A DNA stretch of 64,000 bases from Ptiloglossa arizonensis (lineage: Eukaryota; Arthropoda; Insecta; Hymenoptera; Colletidae): contig NW_027478388.1 of assembly GCF_051014685.1 (NCBI RefSeq), positions 2,405,180 through 2,469,179 of the forward strand, read 5' to 3'. Position 1 is the stretch's first letter. Every line of letters begins with the position of its first letter. The notes beneath the pieces were generated by a model. That model searched no databases and was not told the origin of the DNA. It worked only from the letters and a program-made list of their open reading frames with translations. The translations under genes were made by a program, and so were the position numbers. Shown piece by piece: positions 1 to 11,002 of this stretch.

Positions 1-101
1 ATAGTAGTTAATGGTTTCGAGTGTCAGACTTGCGAAATTTTGATGGTTCCTCAACAATTCCTTGACTTCAAACTCCCATATCTCGCGAAAGGATTGACGA
101 A

Positions 102-277
102 CTCGAGAAATTCCTGTTGCATCTGAAAGCAGAATCTCGCCCGATTATAACGGTATGTGTATTTTTGCCCTAGGCCATAGTAGTTATTGGTTTCGAGTAT
201 CAGACTTGCGAAATTTTGATGGTTTCTCAACCATTCCTTGACTTCAAACTCCCATATCTTGCGAAAGGATTGACGAA
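102..277 (+). repeat. Representative type A monomer (176 bp)
   Basis: I start the unit at the near-invariant CTCGAG. In order it carries the GAAAGCAG/GACAGCAG variable site, CGCCCGATTA, the GGTATGTGTA segment, CCTAGGCCATAGTAG, GGTTTCGAGTATCAGACTTG, GCGAAATTTTG, the dyad ATGGTT-TCTC-AACCAT, ACTTCAAACTCCCATATCT and GGATTGACGAA. By count it has 72 G or C in 176 bases (41%) and 8 CpG. The commoner CTCGCGAACGG form of the last segment raises CpG to about 10. Type A dominates 0-9 kb and is scattered elsewhere. It usually has three A before TTTT, which makes it 176 bp rather than 177. Confidence 0.93.
219..234. other. Hairpin-forming dyad in the monomer (one example of about 360)
   Basis: ATGGTT (219-224) and AACCAT (229-234) are perfect reverse complements separated by the 4-base loop TCTC. 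The same dyad occurs in most monomers of the window. In type B the loop is GCTC and the stem is unchanged; other loops seen are TATC, CCTC, TCTG and TCAC. An A/T tract lies immediately upstream. Short dyad symmetries have been proposed as a shared feature of centromeres that lack CENP-B boxes. Any role here is inference. Confidence 0.8.
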
Positions 278-689
278 CTCGAGAAATTCCTGTTGCATCT
301 GACAGCAGAATCTCGCCCGATTACAACGGTATGTGTATTATTGCCCTAGGCCATAGTGGTTATTGGTTTCGAGTATCAGAATTGCGAAAATTTTGATGGT
401 TTCTCAACCATTCCTTAACTTCAAACTCCCATATCTCGCGAACGGATTGTCAAACTCGAGAAATTCCTGTTGCATCTGACAGCAGAATCGCGCCCGATTA
501 CAACGGTATGTGTATTTTTGCCCTAGGCCATAGTAGTTATTGGTTTCGAGTATCAGACTTGCGAAATTTTGATGATTTCTGAACCCTTCTTTAACTTCAA
601 ACTCCCATATCTCGCGAACGGATTGTCTAACTCGAGAAATTCCTGTTGCATCCGAAAGCAGAATCTCGCCCGATTTCAACGGTATGTGT

Positions 690-2099
690 ATTTTTGCCCT
701 AGGCCATAGTAGTTATTGGTTTCGAATATCAGACTTGCGAAATTTTGATGGTTTCTCAACCATTCCTTGACTTCAAACTTCCATATCTCTCGAAAGGATT
801 GACGAACTCGAGAAATTCCTGTAGCATTTGGCAGCAGAATCTCGCCCGATTACAACGGTATGTGTATTTTTGCCGTAGGCCATAGTATTTATTGATTTCG
901 AGTATCAGACTTGCGAAATTTTGATGGTTTCTCAACCATTCTTTAGCTTCAAATTCCCATATCTCTAGAAAGGATTGCCGAACTCGAGAAATTCCTGTAG
1001 CATCTGACAGCAGAATCTCACCCGATTACAACGGTATGTGTATTATTGCCCTAGGCCATAGTATTTATTGGTTTCGACTATCAGACTTGCGAAATTTTGA
1101 TGGTTTCTCAACCATTCTTTAACTTCAAATTCCCATATCTCGCGAACGGATTGACGAACTCGAGAAATTCCTGTTGCATCTGAAAGCAGAAACTCTCCCG
1201 ATTACAACAGTATGTGTATTTTTCCCCTTGGCCATTATAGTTATTGGTTTCGAGTATCAGACTTGCGAAATTTTGATGGTTTCTCAACCATTCCTTGACT
1301 TCAAACTCCCATATCTCGCGAACGGATTCACGAACTCGAGAAATTCCTGTTGCATCTGAAAGCAGAAACTCGCCCGATTACCACGGTATGTGTATTTTTG
1401 CCCTAGGCTATAGTAGTTATTGGTTTCGAGTATCAGAATTGCGAAAATTTTGATGGTTTCTCAACCATTCCTTAACTTCTAACTCCTATATCTCGCGAAC
1501 GGATTGTCAAACTCGAGAAATTCCTGTTGCATCTGACAGCAGAATCGCGCCCTATTACAACGGTATGTGTATTTTTGCCCTAGGCCATAGTAGTTATTGG
1601 TTTCGAGTAACAGACTTGCGAAATTTTGATGGTTTCTCAACCATTCCTTGACTTCAAACTCCCATATCTCTCGAAAGGATTGACGAACTCGAGAAATTCC
1701 TGTAGCATCTGACAGCAGAATCTCGCCCGATTACAACGGTATGTGTATTTTTGCCCTAGGCCATAGTATTTATTGGTTTCGAGTATCAGACTTGCGAAAT
1801 TTTGATGGTTTCTCAACCATTCTTTAACTTCAAATTCCCATATCTCGCGAACTGATTGACGAACTCGAAAAATTCCTGTTGCATCTGAAAGCAGAAACTC
1901 TCCCGATTACAAGAGTATGTGTATTTTTCCCCTTGGCCACTATAGTTATTGGTTTCGAGTACCAGGCTTGCGAAAATTTTGATGGTTTCTCAAGCAATCC
2001 TTAACTTCAAACTCCCATATCTCGCGAACGAATTGACGATCTCGAGAAATTCCTGTTGCATCTGACAGCAGAATCGCCCCCGATTACAGCGATATGTGT
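690..2099 (+). repeat. Higher-order repeat L, copy 1 (8 monomers, 1,410 bp)
   Basis: Diagnostic variants recur 1,410 bp later: the CTTCAAACTTCC segment at 771 and 2181, GTTTCGACTATC at 1071 and 2481, and GAACTCGAAAAATTCC at 1861 and 3271. The unit includes monomers with CTCTCGAAAGG and CTCTAGAAAGG in place of CTCGCGAACGG, and GTAGCATTTG or GTAGCATCTG in place of GTTGCATCTG. The middle, near 1.2-1.6 kb, matches copy 2 less well, so the units are mosaic. Confidence 0.8.
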
Positions 2100-3509
2100 A
2101 TTTTTGCCCTAGGCCATAGTACTTATTGGTTTCGAATATCAGACTTGCGAAATTTTGATGGTTTCTCAACCATTCCTTGACTTCAAACTTCCATATCTCT
2201 CGAAAGGATGGACGAACTCGAGAAATTCCTGTAGCATTTGACAGCAGAATCTCGCCCGATTACAACGGTATGTGTATTTTTGCCGTAGGCCATAGTATTT
2301 ATTGGTTTCGAGTATCAGACTTGCGAAATTTTGATGGTTTCTCAACCATTCTTTAGCTTCAAATTCCCATATCTCTAGAAAGGATTGCCGAACTCGAGAA
2401 ATTCCTGTAGCATCTGACAGCAGAATCCCGCCCGATTACAACGGTATGTGTATTATTGCCCTAGGCCATAGTATTTATTGGTTTCGACTATCAGACTTGC
2501 GAAATTTTGATGGTTTCTCAACCATTCTTTAACTTCAAATTCCCATATCTCGCGAACGGATTGACGAACTCGAGAAATTCCTGTTGCATCTGAAAGCAGA
2601 AACTCTCCCGATTACAACAGTATGTATATTTTTCCCCTTGGCCATTATAGTTATTGGTTTCGTGTACCAGACTTGCGAAAACTTTGATGGTTTCTCAACC
2701 ATTCCTTAACCTCAAACTCCCATATCTCGCGAACGGATTGACGAACTCGAGAAATTCCTGTTGCATCCGAAAGCAGAATCTCGCCCGGTTTCAACGGTAT
2801 GTGTATTTTTGCCCTAGGCCATAGTAGTTATTGGTTTCGAGTATCAGACTTGCGAAATTTTGATGGTTTCTCAACCGTTCCTTGACTTCAAACTCCCATA
2901 TCTCTCGAAAGGATTGACGAGCTCGAGAAATTCCTGTAGCATCTGACAGCAGAATCTCGCCCGATTACAACGGTATGTGTATTTTTGCCCTAGGCCATAG
3001 TATTTATTGGTTTCGAGTATCAGACTTGCGAAATTTTGATGGTTTCTCAACCATTCTTTAGCTTCAAATTCCCACATCTCTCGAAAGGATTGACGAACTC
3101 GAGAAATTCCTGTAGCATCTGACAGCAGAATCTCGCCCGATTACAACGGTATGTGTATTTTTGCCCTAGGCCATAGTATTTATTGGTTTCGAGTATGAGA
3201 CTTGCGATATTTTGATGGTTTCTCAACCATTCTTTAACTTCAAATTCCCATATCTCGCGAACTGATTGACGAACTCGAAAAATTCCTGTTGCATCTGAAA
3301 GCAGAAACTCTCCCGATTACAAGAGTATGTGTATTTTTCCCCTTGGCCACTATAGTTATTGGTTTCGAGTACCAGGCTTGCGAAAATTTTGATGGTTTCT
3401 CAACCATTCCTTAACTTCAAACTCCCATATCTCGCGAACGACTTGACGATCTCGAGAAATTCCTGTTGCATCTGACAGCAGAATCGCGCCCGATTACAGC
3501 GGTATGTGT
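2100..3509 (+). repeat. Higher-order repeat L, copy 2
   Basis: Tandem partner of the preceding unit at a 1,410 bp offset. It differs mainly near 2.65-2.85 kb, where a GTTTCGTGTACCAG monomer with GAAAACTTTGATGG is present that copy 1 lacks. That same monomer recurs near 4.25, 6.9 and 61.3 kb, so copy 2 is closer there to the later copies than to its neighbour. Confidence 0.78.
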
Positions 3510-4605
3510 ATTTTTGCCCTAGGCCATAGTAGTTATTGGTTTCGAGTATCAGACTTGCGAAATTTTGATGGTTTCTCAACCATTCCTTAACTTCAAACTC
3601 CCATATCTCGCGAACGGATTGACCAACTCGAGAAATACCTGTTGCATCTGAAAGCAGAATCTCGCCCGATTTCAACGGTATGTGTATTTTTGCCCTAGGC
3701 CATAGTAGTTATTGGTTTCGAATATCAGACTTGCGAAATTTTGATGGTTTCTCAACCATTCCTTGACTTCAAACTTCCATATCTCTCGAAAGGATTGACG
3801 AACTCGAGAAATTCCTGTAGCATTTGACAGCAGAATCTCGCCCGATTACAACGGTATGTGTATTTTTGCCGTAGGCCATAGTATTTATTGGTTTCGAGTA
3901 TCAGACTTGCGAAATTTTGATGGTTTCTCAACCATTCTTTAGCTTCAAATTCCCATATCTCTAGAAAGGATTGACGAACTCGAGAAATTCCTGTAGCATC
4001 TGACAGCAGAATCTCGCCCGTTTACAACGGTATGTGTATTATTGCCCTAGGCCATAGTCTTTATTGGTTTCGACTATCAGACTTGCGAAATTTTGATGGT
4101 TTCTCAACCATTCTTTAGCTTCAAATTCCCATATCTCGCGAACGGATTGACGAACTCGAGCAATTCCTGTTGCATCTGAAAGCAGAAACTCTCCCGATTA
4201 CAACAGTATGTGAACTTTTCCCCTTGGCCATTATAGTTATTGGTTTCGTGTACCAGACTTGCGAAAACTTTGATGGTTTCTCAACCATTCCTTAACCTCA
4301 AACTCCCATATCTCGCGAACGGATTGACGAACTCGAGAAATTCCTGTTGCATCTGAAAGCAGAAACTCGCCCGATTACCACGGTATGTGTATTTTTGCCC
4401 TAGGCTATAGTAGTTATTGGTTTCGAGTATCAGAATTGCGAAAATTTTGATGGTTTCTCAACCATTCCTTAACTTCAAACTCCCATATCTCGCGAACGGA
4501 TTGTCAAACTCGAGAAATTCCTGTTGCATCTGACAGCAGAATCGCGCCCTATTACAACGGTATGTGTATTTTTGCCCTAGGCCATAGTAGTTATTGGTTT
4601 CGAGT
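3281..4605 (+). repeat. Higher-order repeat L, copy 3
   Basis: It matches 5928-7252 at an offset of 2,647 bp (15 monomers) and 60338-61662 at a further 54,410 bp. Shared rare variants, in order, are GAACGACTTGACGATCTCGAG or its GAACGAATTG form, AGAAATACCTG, the CTTCAAACTTCC monomer at 3767, CTCTAGAAAGG, GTTTCGACTATC at 4067, GTTTCGTGTACCAG and CCCTAGGCTATAG. Homology fades near 4.6 kb, where ACCAGGCTTG replaces ATCAGACTTG. Confidence 0.8.
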
Positions 4606-5927
4606 ACCAGGCTTGCGAAATTTTGATGGTTTCTCAACCATTCCTTAACTTCAAACTCCCATATCTCGCGAACGGATTGACCAACTCGAGAAATACCTGT
4701 TGCATCTGAAAGCAGAAACTCGCCCGATTACCACGGTATGTGTAGTTTTCCCCTAGGCCATTCCAGTTACTGGTTTCGGGTATCAGACGTGCGAAAATTT
4801 TGATGATTTCTCAACCATTCTTTAACTTCAAATCCCATATCTCGCGAACGGATTGTCTAACTCGAGAAATTCCTGTTGCATCTGACAGCAGAATCTCGCC
4901 CGATTACAACGGTATGTGTATTTTTGCCCTAGGCCATAGTATTTATTGGTTTCGAGTATCAGACTTGCGAAATTTTGATGGTTTCTCAACCATTCTTTAA
5001 CTTCAAATTCCCATATCTCGCGAACGGATTGACGAACTCGAGAAATTCCTGTTGCATCTGAAAGCAGAAACTCTCCCGATTAAAACAGTATGTGTATTTT
5101 TCCCCTTGGCAATTATAGTTATTGGTTTCGAGTACCAGGCTTGCGAAAATTTTGATGGTTTCTCAACCATTCTTTAACTTCAAATTCCCATATCTCGCGA
5201 ACGGATTGACGAACTCGAGAAATTCCTGTTGCATCTGAAAGCAGAAACTCCCCCGATTACAACAGTTTGTGTATTTTTTCCCCTAGGCCATTCCAGTTAC
5301 TGGTTTCGGGTATCAGACGTGCGAAAATTTTGATGGTTGCTCAACCATTCCTTAACTTCAAATCCCATATCTCGCGAAAGGATTGACGAACTCGAGAAAT
5401 TCCTGTTGCATCTGAAAGCAGAAACTCGCCCGATTACCACGGTATGTGTATTTTTGCCCTAGGCCATAGTAGTTATTGGTTTCGAGTATCAGACTTGCGA
5501 AAATTTTGATGGTTTCTCAACCATTCCTTAACTTCAAACTCCCATATCTCGCGAACGGATTGTCGAACTCGAGAAATTCCTGTTGCATCTGACAGCAGAA
5601 TCGCGCCCGATTACAACGGTATGTGTATTTTTGCCCTAGGCCATAGTAGTTATTGGTTTCGAGTATCAGACTTGCGAAATTTTGATGGTTTCTCAACCAT
5701 TCCTTGACTTCAAACTCCCATATCTCGCGAAAGGATTGACGAACTCGAGAAATTCCTGTTGCATCTGAAAGCAGAATCTCGCCCGGTTACAACGGTATGT
5801 GTATTTTTGCCGTAGGCCATAGTATTTATTGGTTTCGAGTATCAGACTTGCGAAATTTTGATGGTTTCTCAACCATTCTTTAGCTTCAAATTCCCATATC
5901 TCTAGAAAGGATTGACGAACTCGAGAA
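4606..5927 (+). repeat. Mixed monomers, first type B units
   Basis: About 7-8 monomers joining two L copies. Type B monomers first appear here (near 4.75 and 5.29 kb), with CTGGTTTCGGGTATCAGACG and a one-base-shorter TTCAAATCCC. Similar monomers recur at 8.45-9.1, 56.85-57.0 and 59.5-59.6 kb. No strict higher-order period is visible. Confidence 0.7.
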
Positions 5928-7890
5928 ATTCCTGTTGCATCTGAAAGCAGAAACTCTCCCGATTACAAGAGTATGTGTATTTTTTCCCCTTGGCCACTAT
6001 AGTTATTGGTTTCGAGTACCAGGCTTGCGAAAATTTTGATGCTTTCTCAACCATTCCTTAACTTCAAATTCCCATATCTCGCGAACGAATTGACGATCTC
6101 GAGAAATTCCTGTTGCATCTGACAGCAGAATCGCGCCCGATTACAGCGGTATGTGTATTTTTGCCCTAGGCCATAGTGGTTATTGGTTTCGAGTATCAGA
6201 CTTGCGAAATTTTGATGGTTTCTCAACCATTCCTTAACTTCAAACTCCCATATCTCGCGAACGGATTGACCAACTCGAGAAATACCTGTTGCATCTGAAA
6301 GCCGAATGTCGCCCGATTTCAACGGTATGTGTATTTTTGCCCTAGGCCATAGTAGTTATTGGTTTCGAATATCAGACTTGCGAAATTTTGATGGTTTCTC
6401 AACCATTCCTTGACTTCAAACTTCCATATCTCTCGAAAGGATTGACGAACTCGAGAAATTCCTGTAGCATTTGACAGCAGAATCTCGCCCGATTACAACG
6501 GTATGTGTATTTTTGCCGTAGGCCATAGTATTTATTGGTTTCGAGTATCAGACTTGCGAAATTTTGATGGTTTCTCAACCATTCTTTAGCTTCAAATTCC
6601 CATATCTCTAGAAAGGATTGCCGAACTCGAGAAATTCCTGTAGCATCTGACAGCAGAATCTCGCCCGATTACAACGGTATGTGTATTATTGCCCTAGGCC
6701 ATAGTATTTATTGGTTTCGACTATCAGACTTGCGAAATTTTGATGGTTTCTCAACCATTCTTTAACTTCAAATTCCCATATCTCGCGAACGGATTGACGA
6801 ACTCGAGAAATTCCTGTTGCATCTGAAAGCAGAAACTCTCCCAATTACAACAGTATGTGTATTTTTCCCCTTGGCCATTATACTTATTGGTTTCGTGTAC
6901 CAGACTTGCGAAAACTTTGATGGTTTCTCAACCATTCCTTAACCTCAAACTCCCATATCTCGCGAACGGATTGACGAACTCGAGAAATTCCTGTTGCATC
7001 TGAAAGCAGAAACTCGCCCGATTACGACGGTATGTGTATTTTTGCCCTAGGCTATAGTAGTTATTGGTTTCGAGTATCAGAATTGCGAAAATTTTGATGG
7101 TTTCTCAACCATTCCTTAACTTCAAACTCCCATATCTCGCGAACGGATTGTCAAACTCGAGAAATTCCTGTTGCATCTGACAGCAGAATCGCGCCCTATT
7201 ACAGCGGTATGTGTATTTTTGCCCTAGGCCATAGTAGTTATTGGTTTCGAGTATCAGACTTGCGAAATTTTGATGGTTTCTCAACCATACTTTAACTTCA
7301 AATTCCCATATCTCGCGAACGGATTGTCTAACTCGAGAAATTCCTGTTGCATCCGAAAGCAGAATCTCGCCCGATTTCAACGGTATGTGTATTTTTGCCC
7401 TAGGCCATAGTAGTTATTGGTTTCGAGTAGCAGACTTGCGAAATTTTGATGGTTTCTCAACCATTCCTTGACTTCAAACTCCCATATCTCTCGAAAGGAT
7501 TGACGAACTCGAGAAATTCCTGTAGCATCTGACAGCAGAATCTCGCCCCGATTACAACGGTATGTGTATTTTTTGCCTAGGCCATAGTATTTATTGGTTT
7601 CGAGTATCAGACTTGCGAAATTTTGATGGTTTCTCAACCATTCTTTAACTTCAAATTCCCATATCTCGCGAACTGATTGACGAACTCGAAAAATTCCTGT
7701 TGCATCTGAAAGCAGAAACTCTCCCGATTACAAGAGTATGTGTATTTTTCCCCTTGGCCACTATAGTTATTGGTTTCGAGTACCAGGCTTGCGAAAATTT
7801 TGATGGTTTCTCAACCATTCCTTAACTTCAAACTCCCATATCTCGCGAACGAATTGACGATCTCGAGAAATTCCTGTTGCATCTGACAGC
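5928..7890 (+). repeat. Higher-order repeat L, copy 4 (left arm of the 54 kb recapitulation)
   Basis: About 11 monomers whose order and rare variants are reproduced at 60338-62300, an offset of 54,410 bp (308 monomers). Anchors: CTTCAAACTTCC at 6414 and 60824, CTCTAGAAAGG at 6606 and 61016, GAACTCGAAAAATTCC at 7682 and 62091. It also matches 3281-4605 over its first two thirds. A one-base insertion (CGCCCCGATT) near 7,548 is specific to this copy. Confidence 0.82.
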
Positions 7891-9426
7891 AGAATCGCGC
7901 CCGGTTACAGCGGTATGTGTATTTTTGCCCTAGGCCATAGTAGTTATTGGTTTCGAGTATCAGACTTGCGAAATTTTGATGGTTTCTCAACCATTCCTTA
8001 ACTTCAAACTCCCATATCTCGCGAACGGATTGACGAACTCGAGAAATTCCTGTTGCATCTGAAAGCAGAAACTCGCCCGATTACCACGGTATGTGTATTT
8101 TTGCCCTAGGCTATAGTAGTTATTGGTTTCGAGTATCAGAATTGCGAAAATTTTGATGGTTTCTCAACCATTCCTTAACTTCAAACTCCCATATCTCGCG
8201 AACGGATTGTCAAACTCGAGAAATTCCTGTTGCATCTGACAGCAGAATCGCGCCCTATTACAACGGTATGTGTATTTTTGCCCTAGGCCATAGTAGTTAT
8301 TGGTTTCGAGTATCAGACTTGCGAAATTTTGATGATTTCTCAACCCTTCTTTAACTTCAAACTCCCATATCTCGCGAACGGATTGTCTAACTCGAGAAAT
8401 TCCTGTTGCATCCGAAAGCAGAAACTCGCCCGATTACCACGGTATGTGTAGTTTTCCCCTAGGCCATTCCAGTTACTGGTTTCGGGTATCAGACGTGCGA
8501 AAATTTTGATGATTTCTCATCCATTCTTTAACTTCAAATCCCATTTCTCGCGAACGGATTGTCTAACTCGAGAAATTCCTGTTGCATCTGACAGCAGAAT
8601 CTCGCCCGACTACAACGGTATGTGTATTTTTGCCCTAGGCCATAGTATTTATTGGTTTCGAGTATCAGACTTGCGAAATTTTAATGGTTTCTCAACCATT
8701 CTTTAACTTCAAATTCCCATATCTCGCGAACGAAATGACGAACTCGAGAAATTCCTGTTGCATCTGAAAGCAGAAACTCTCCCGATTACAACAGTATGTG
8801 TATTTTTCCCCTTGGCAATTATAGTTATTGGTTTCGAGTACCAGGCTTGCGAAAATTTTGATGGTTTCTCAACCATTCTTTAACTTCAAATTCCCATATC
8901 TCGCGAACGGATTGACGAACTCGAGAAATTCCTGTTGCATCTGAAAGCAGAAACTCTCCCGATTACAACAGTTTGTGTATTTTTCCCCTAGGCCATTCCA
9001 GTTACTGGTTTCGGGTATCAGACGTGCGAAAATTTTGATGGTTGCTCAACCATTCCTTAACTTCAAATCCCATATCTCGCGAACGGATTGTCGAACTCGA
9101 GAAATTCCTGTTGCATCTGACAGCAGAATCTCGCCCGATTACAACGGTATGTGTATTTTTGCCCTAGGCCATAGTAGTTATTGGTTTCGAGTATCAGACT
9201 TGCGAAAATTTTGATGGTTTCTCAACCATTCCTTAACTTCAAACTCCCATATCTGGCGAACGGATTGTCGAACTCGAGAAATTCCTGTTGCATCTGACTG
9301 CAGAATCGCGCCCGATTACAACGGTATGTGTATTTTTGCCCTAGGCCATAGTAGTTATTGGTTTCGAGTACCAGACTTGCGAAAATTTTGATGGTTTCTC
9401 ATCCATTCCTTAACTTCAAACTCCCA
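7891..9426 (+). repeat. Monomers missing from the right-hand copy
   Basis: About 8-9 monomers lie here between segments whose counterparts are much closer together at the right end. Across this stretch the offset between left and right copies falls from 54,410 to 53,173 bp, a difference of seven whole monomers. The content repeats nearby material: CCCTAGGCTATAG near 8.1 kb as at 7.05 kb, and the CGGGTATCAGACG monomers near 8.5 and 9.0 kb as at 4.8 and 5.3 kb. Confidence 0.7.
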
Positions 9427-9767
9427 TATCTGGCGAACGGATTGACGAACTCGAGAAATTCGTGTTGCATCTGAAAGCAGAATCTCGCCCGATTACCACA
9501 GTATGTGTACTTTTACCCTAGGCCATTCCACTTACTCGTTTCGAGTGTCAGACATGCGAAAATTTTGATGGTTGCTCAACCATTCCTTAACTTCAAACTC
9601 CCAATCTCGCGAACGGATTGTCGAACTCGAGGAATTCCTGTTGCATCTGAAAGCAGAAACTCGCCCGATTACCGCGGTATGTGTATTTTTGTCGTAGACC
9701 ATAGTAGTTATTGGTTTCGAGTATCAGACTTGCGAAATTTTGATGGTTTCACAACCATTCCTTAACT
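9427..9767 (+). repeat. Two-monomer segment repeated at 62600-62940
   Basis: This matches 62600-62940 at an offset of 53,173 bp (301 monomers). Shared rare variants are AATTCGTGTTGCATC, TTTTACCCTAGGCC, CCACTTACTCG, GTGTCAGACATG, the shortened CTCCCAATCTCGCG, CTCGAGGAATTCC and TTTTTGTCGTAGACC. Confidence 0.82.
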
Positions 9768-9816
9768 TAAAATTCCGATATCTCGCGAACGGATTGACGA
9801 ACTCGAGAAATTCCTG

Positions 9817-9992
9817 TTGCACCTGAAAGCAGAATCTCTCCCGATTACAACGGTATGTGTCTTTTTCCCCTATGCCATTATAGTTATTGGTTTCGAGTAT
9901 CAGACTTGCGAAATTTTGATGGTTTCTCAACCATTCCTTAACTTCAAATACCCATATCTCGCGTACGGATTGACGAACTCGAGAAATTCCTG
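9817..9992 (+). repeat. Single-monomer tandem duplication, first unit
   Basis: This 176 bp unit is followed directly by a copy at 9993-10168. Both have the rare TGTGTCTTTTTCCCCTATGCC segment, AAATACCCATATC and CTCGCGTACGG. I count one internal difference (CAGACTT against CACACTT), plus changes at the far end where the second unit switches to the TGTCGAACTCGAGG form. The right-hand copy of this region does not have the doubled unit. Confidence 0.88.
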
Positions 9993-10168
9993 TTGCACCT
10001 GAAAGCAGAATCTCTCCCGATTACAACGGTATGTGTCTTTTTCCCCTATGCCATTATAGTTATTGGTTTCGAGTATCACACTTGCGAAATTTTGATGGTT
10101 TCTCAACCATTCCTTAACTTCAAATACCCATATCTCGCGTACGGATTGTCGAACTCGAGGAATTCCTG
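9993..10168 (+). repeat. Single-monomer tandem duplication, second unit
   Basis: Near-identical copy of 9817-9992. Its end, from about 10,147, takes on the sequence of the next block, which marks the junction of the exchange. A related monomer with CTCTTCCG and the same CCTATGCC segment is found at 10,875 and at 63,873. Confidence 0.88.
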
Positions 10169-10204
10169 TTGCATCTGAAAGCAGAAACTCGCCCGATTAC
10201 CGCG

Positions 10205-11002
10205 GTATGTGTACTTTTACCCTAGGCCATTCCACTTACTCGTTTCGAGTGTCAGACATGCGAAAATTTTGATGGTTGCTCAACCATTCCTTAACTTCAA
10301 CCTCCCAATCTCGCGAACGGATTGTCGAACTCGAGGAATTCCTGTTGCATCTGAAAGCAGAATCTCTCCCGATTACAACGGTATGTGTATTTTTCCCCTC
10401 GGCCATTATAGTTATTGGTTTCGAGAACCAGACTTGCGAAAATTTTGATGGTTTCTCAACCATTCCTTAACTTCACACTCCCATATCTCGCGAACGGATT
10501 GACGAACTCGAGAAATTCCTGTTGCATCTGAAAGCAGAAACTAGCCCCATTACCACTGTATGTGTACTGTTCCCCTAGGCCATTCCAGTTACTGGTTTCG
10601 AGGATCAGACATGCGAAAATTTTGATGGTTGCTCAACCATTCCTTAACTTCGAACTCCCATATCTCGCGAACGGATTGTCGAACTCGAGAAATTCCTGCT
10701 TCATCTGAAAGCAGAAACTCGCCCGATTACCGCGGTATGTGTATTTTTGTCGTAGACCATAGTAGTTATTGGTTTCGAGTATCAGACTTGCGAAATTTTG
10801 ATGGTTTCTCAACCATTCCTTAACTTAAAATTCCGATATCTCGCGAAAGGATTGACGAACTCGAGAAATTCCTGTTGCATCTGAAAGCAGAATCTCTTCC
10901 GATTACAACGGTATGTGTCTTTTTCCCCTATGCCATTATAGTTATTGGTTTCGAGTATCAGACTTGCGAAATTTTGATGGTTTCTCAACCATTCCTTAAC
11001 TT
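10205..11002 (+). repeat. Block repeated at 63203-64000
   Basis: About 4.5 monomers match the last 798 bp of the window at a constant offset of 52,998 bp (300 monomers). Shared rarities are GAGAACCAGAC, CTTCACACTCC, ACTAGCCCCATTACCACTG, GTACTGTTCCCC, CGAGGATCAGAC, TTCCTGCTTCATC and the TTTTTGTCGTAGACC monomer. The match reaches the window edge and so may continue beyond it. Confidence 0.85.
10507..10683 (+). repeat. Representative type B monomer (177 bp)
   Basis: This unit shows the linked type B variants: CCCCTAGGCCATTCCAG, then TTACTGG, CAGACATGCG, four A before TTTT, and GGTTGCTCAACC in place of GGTTTCTCAACC. These changes occur together across about 80 bp, so they travel as a haplotype block. 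The flanking half (CTCGAGAAATTCCTG and CCCATATCTCGCGAACGG) is shared with type A. Type B is absent from roughly the first 4.7 kb and then becomes frequent. One subgroup has TTATTTG in place of TTACTGG, for example near 13,236 and 16,240. Confidence 0.88.

Noticed and set aside
102..107. CTCGAG, TCGCGA and CCTAGG as regulatory or attachment sites
   Set aside because: They are restriction-type palindromes present in most monomers simply because the unit contains them. Nothing marks any one copy as functional.
205..235. Rho-independent terminator formed by the ATGGTT/AACCAT hairpin
   Set aside because: The stem is short and not GC-rich, no T-run follows it, and the context is eukaryotic satellite without genes.
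9817..10168. Insertion element flanked by target-site duplications
   Set aside because: The extra material is exactly one monomer, with no terminal repeats and no coding sequence; unequal exchange explains it.
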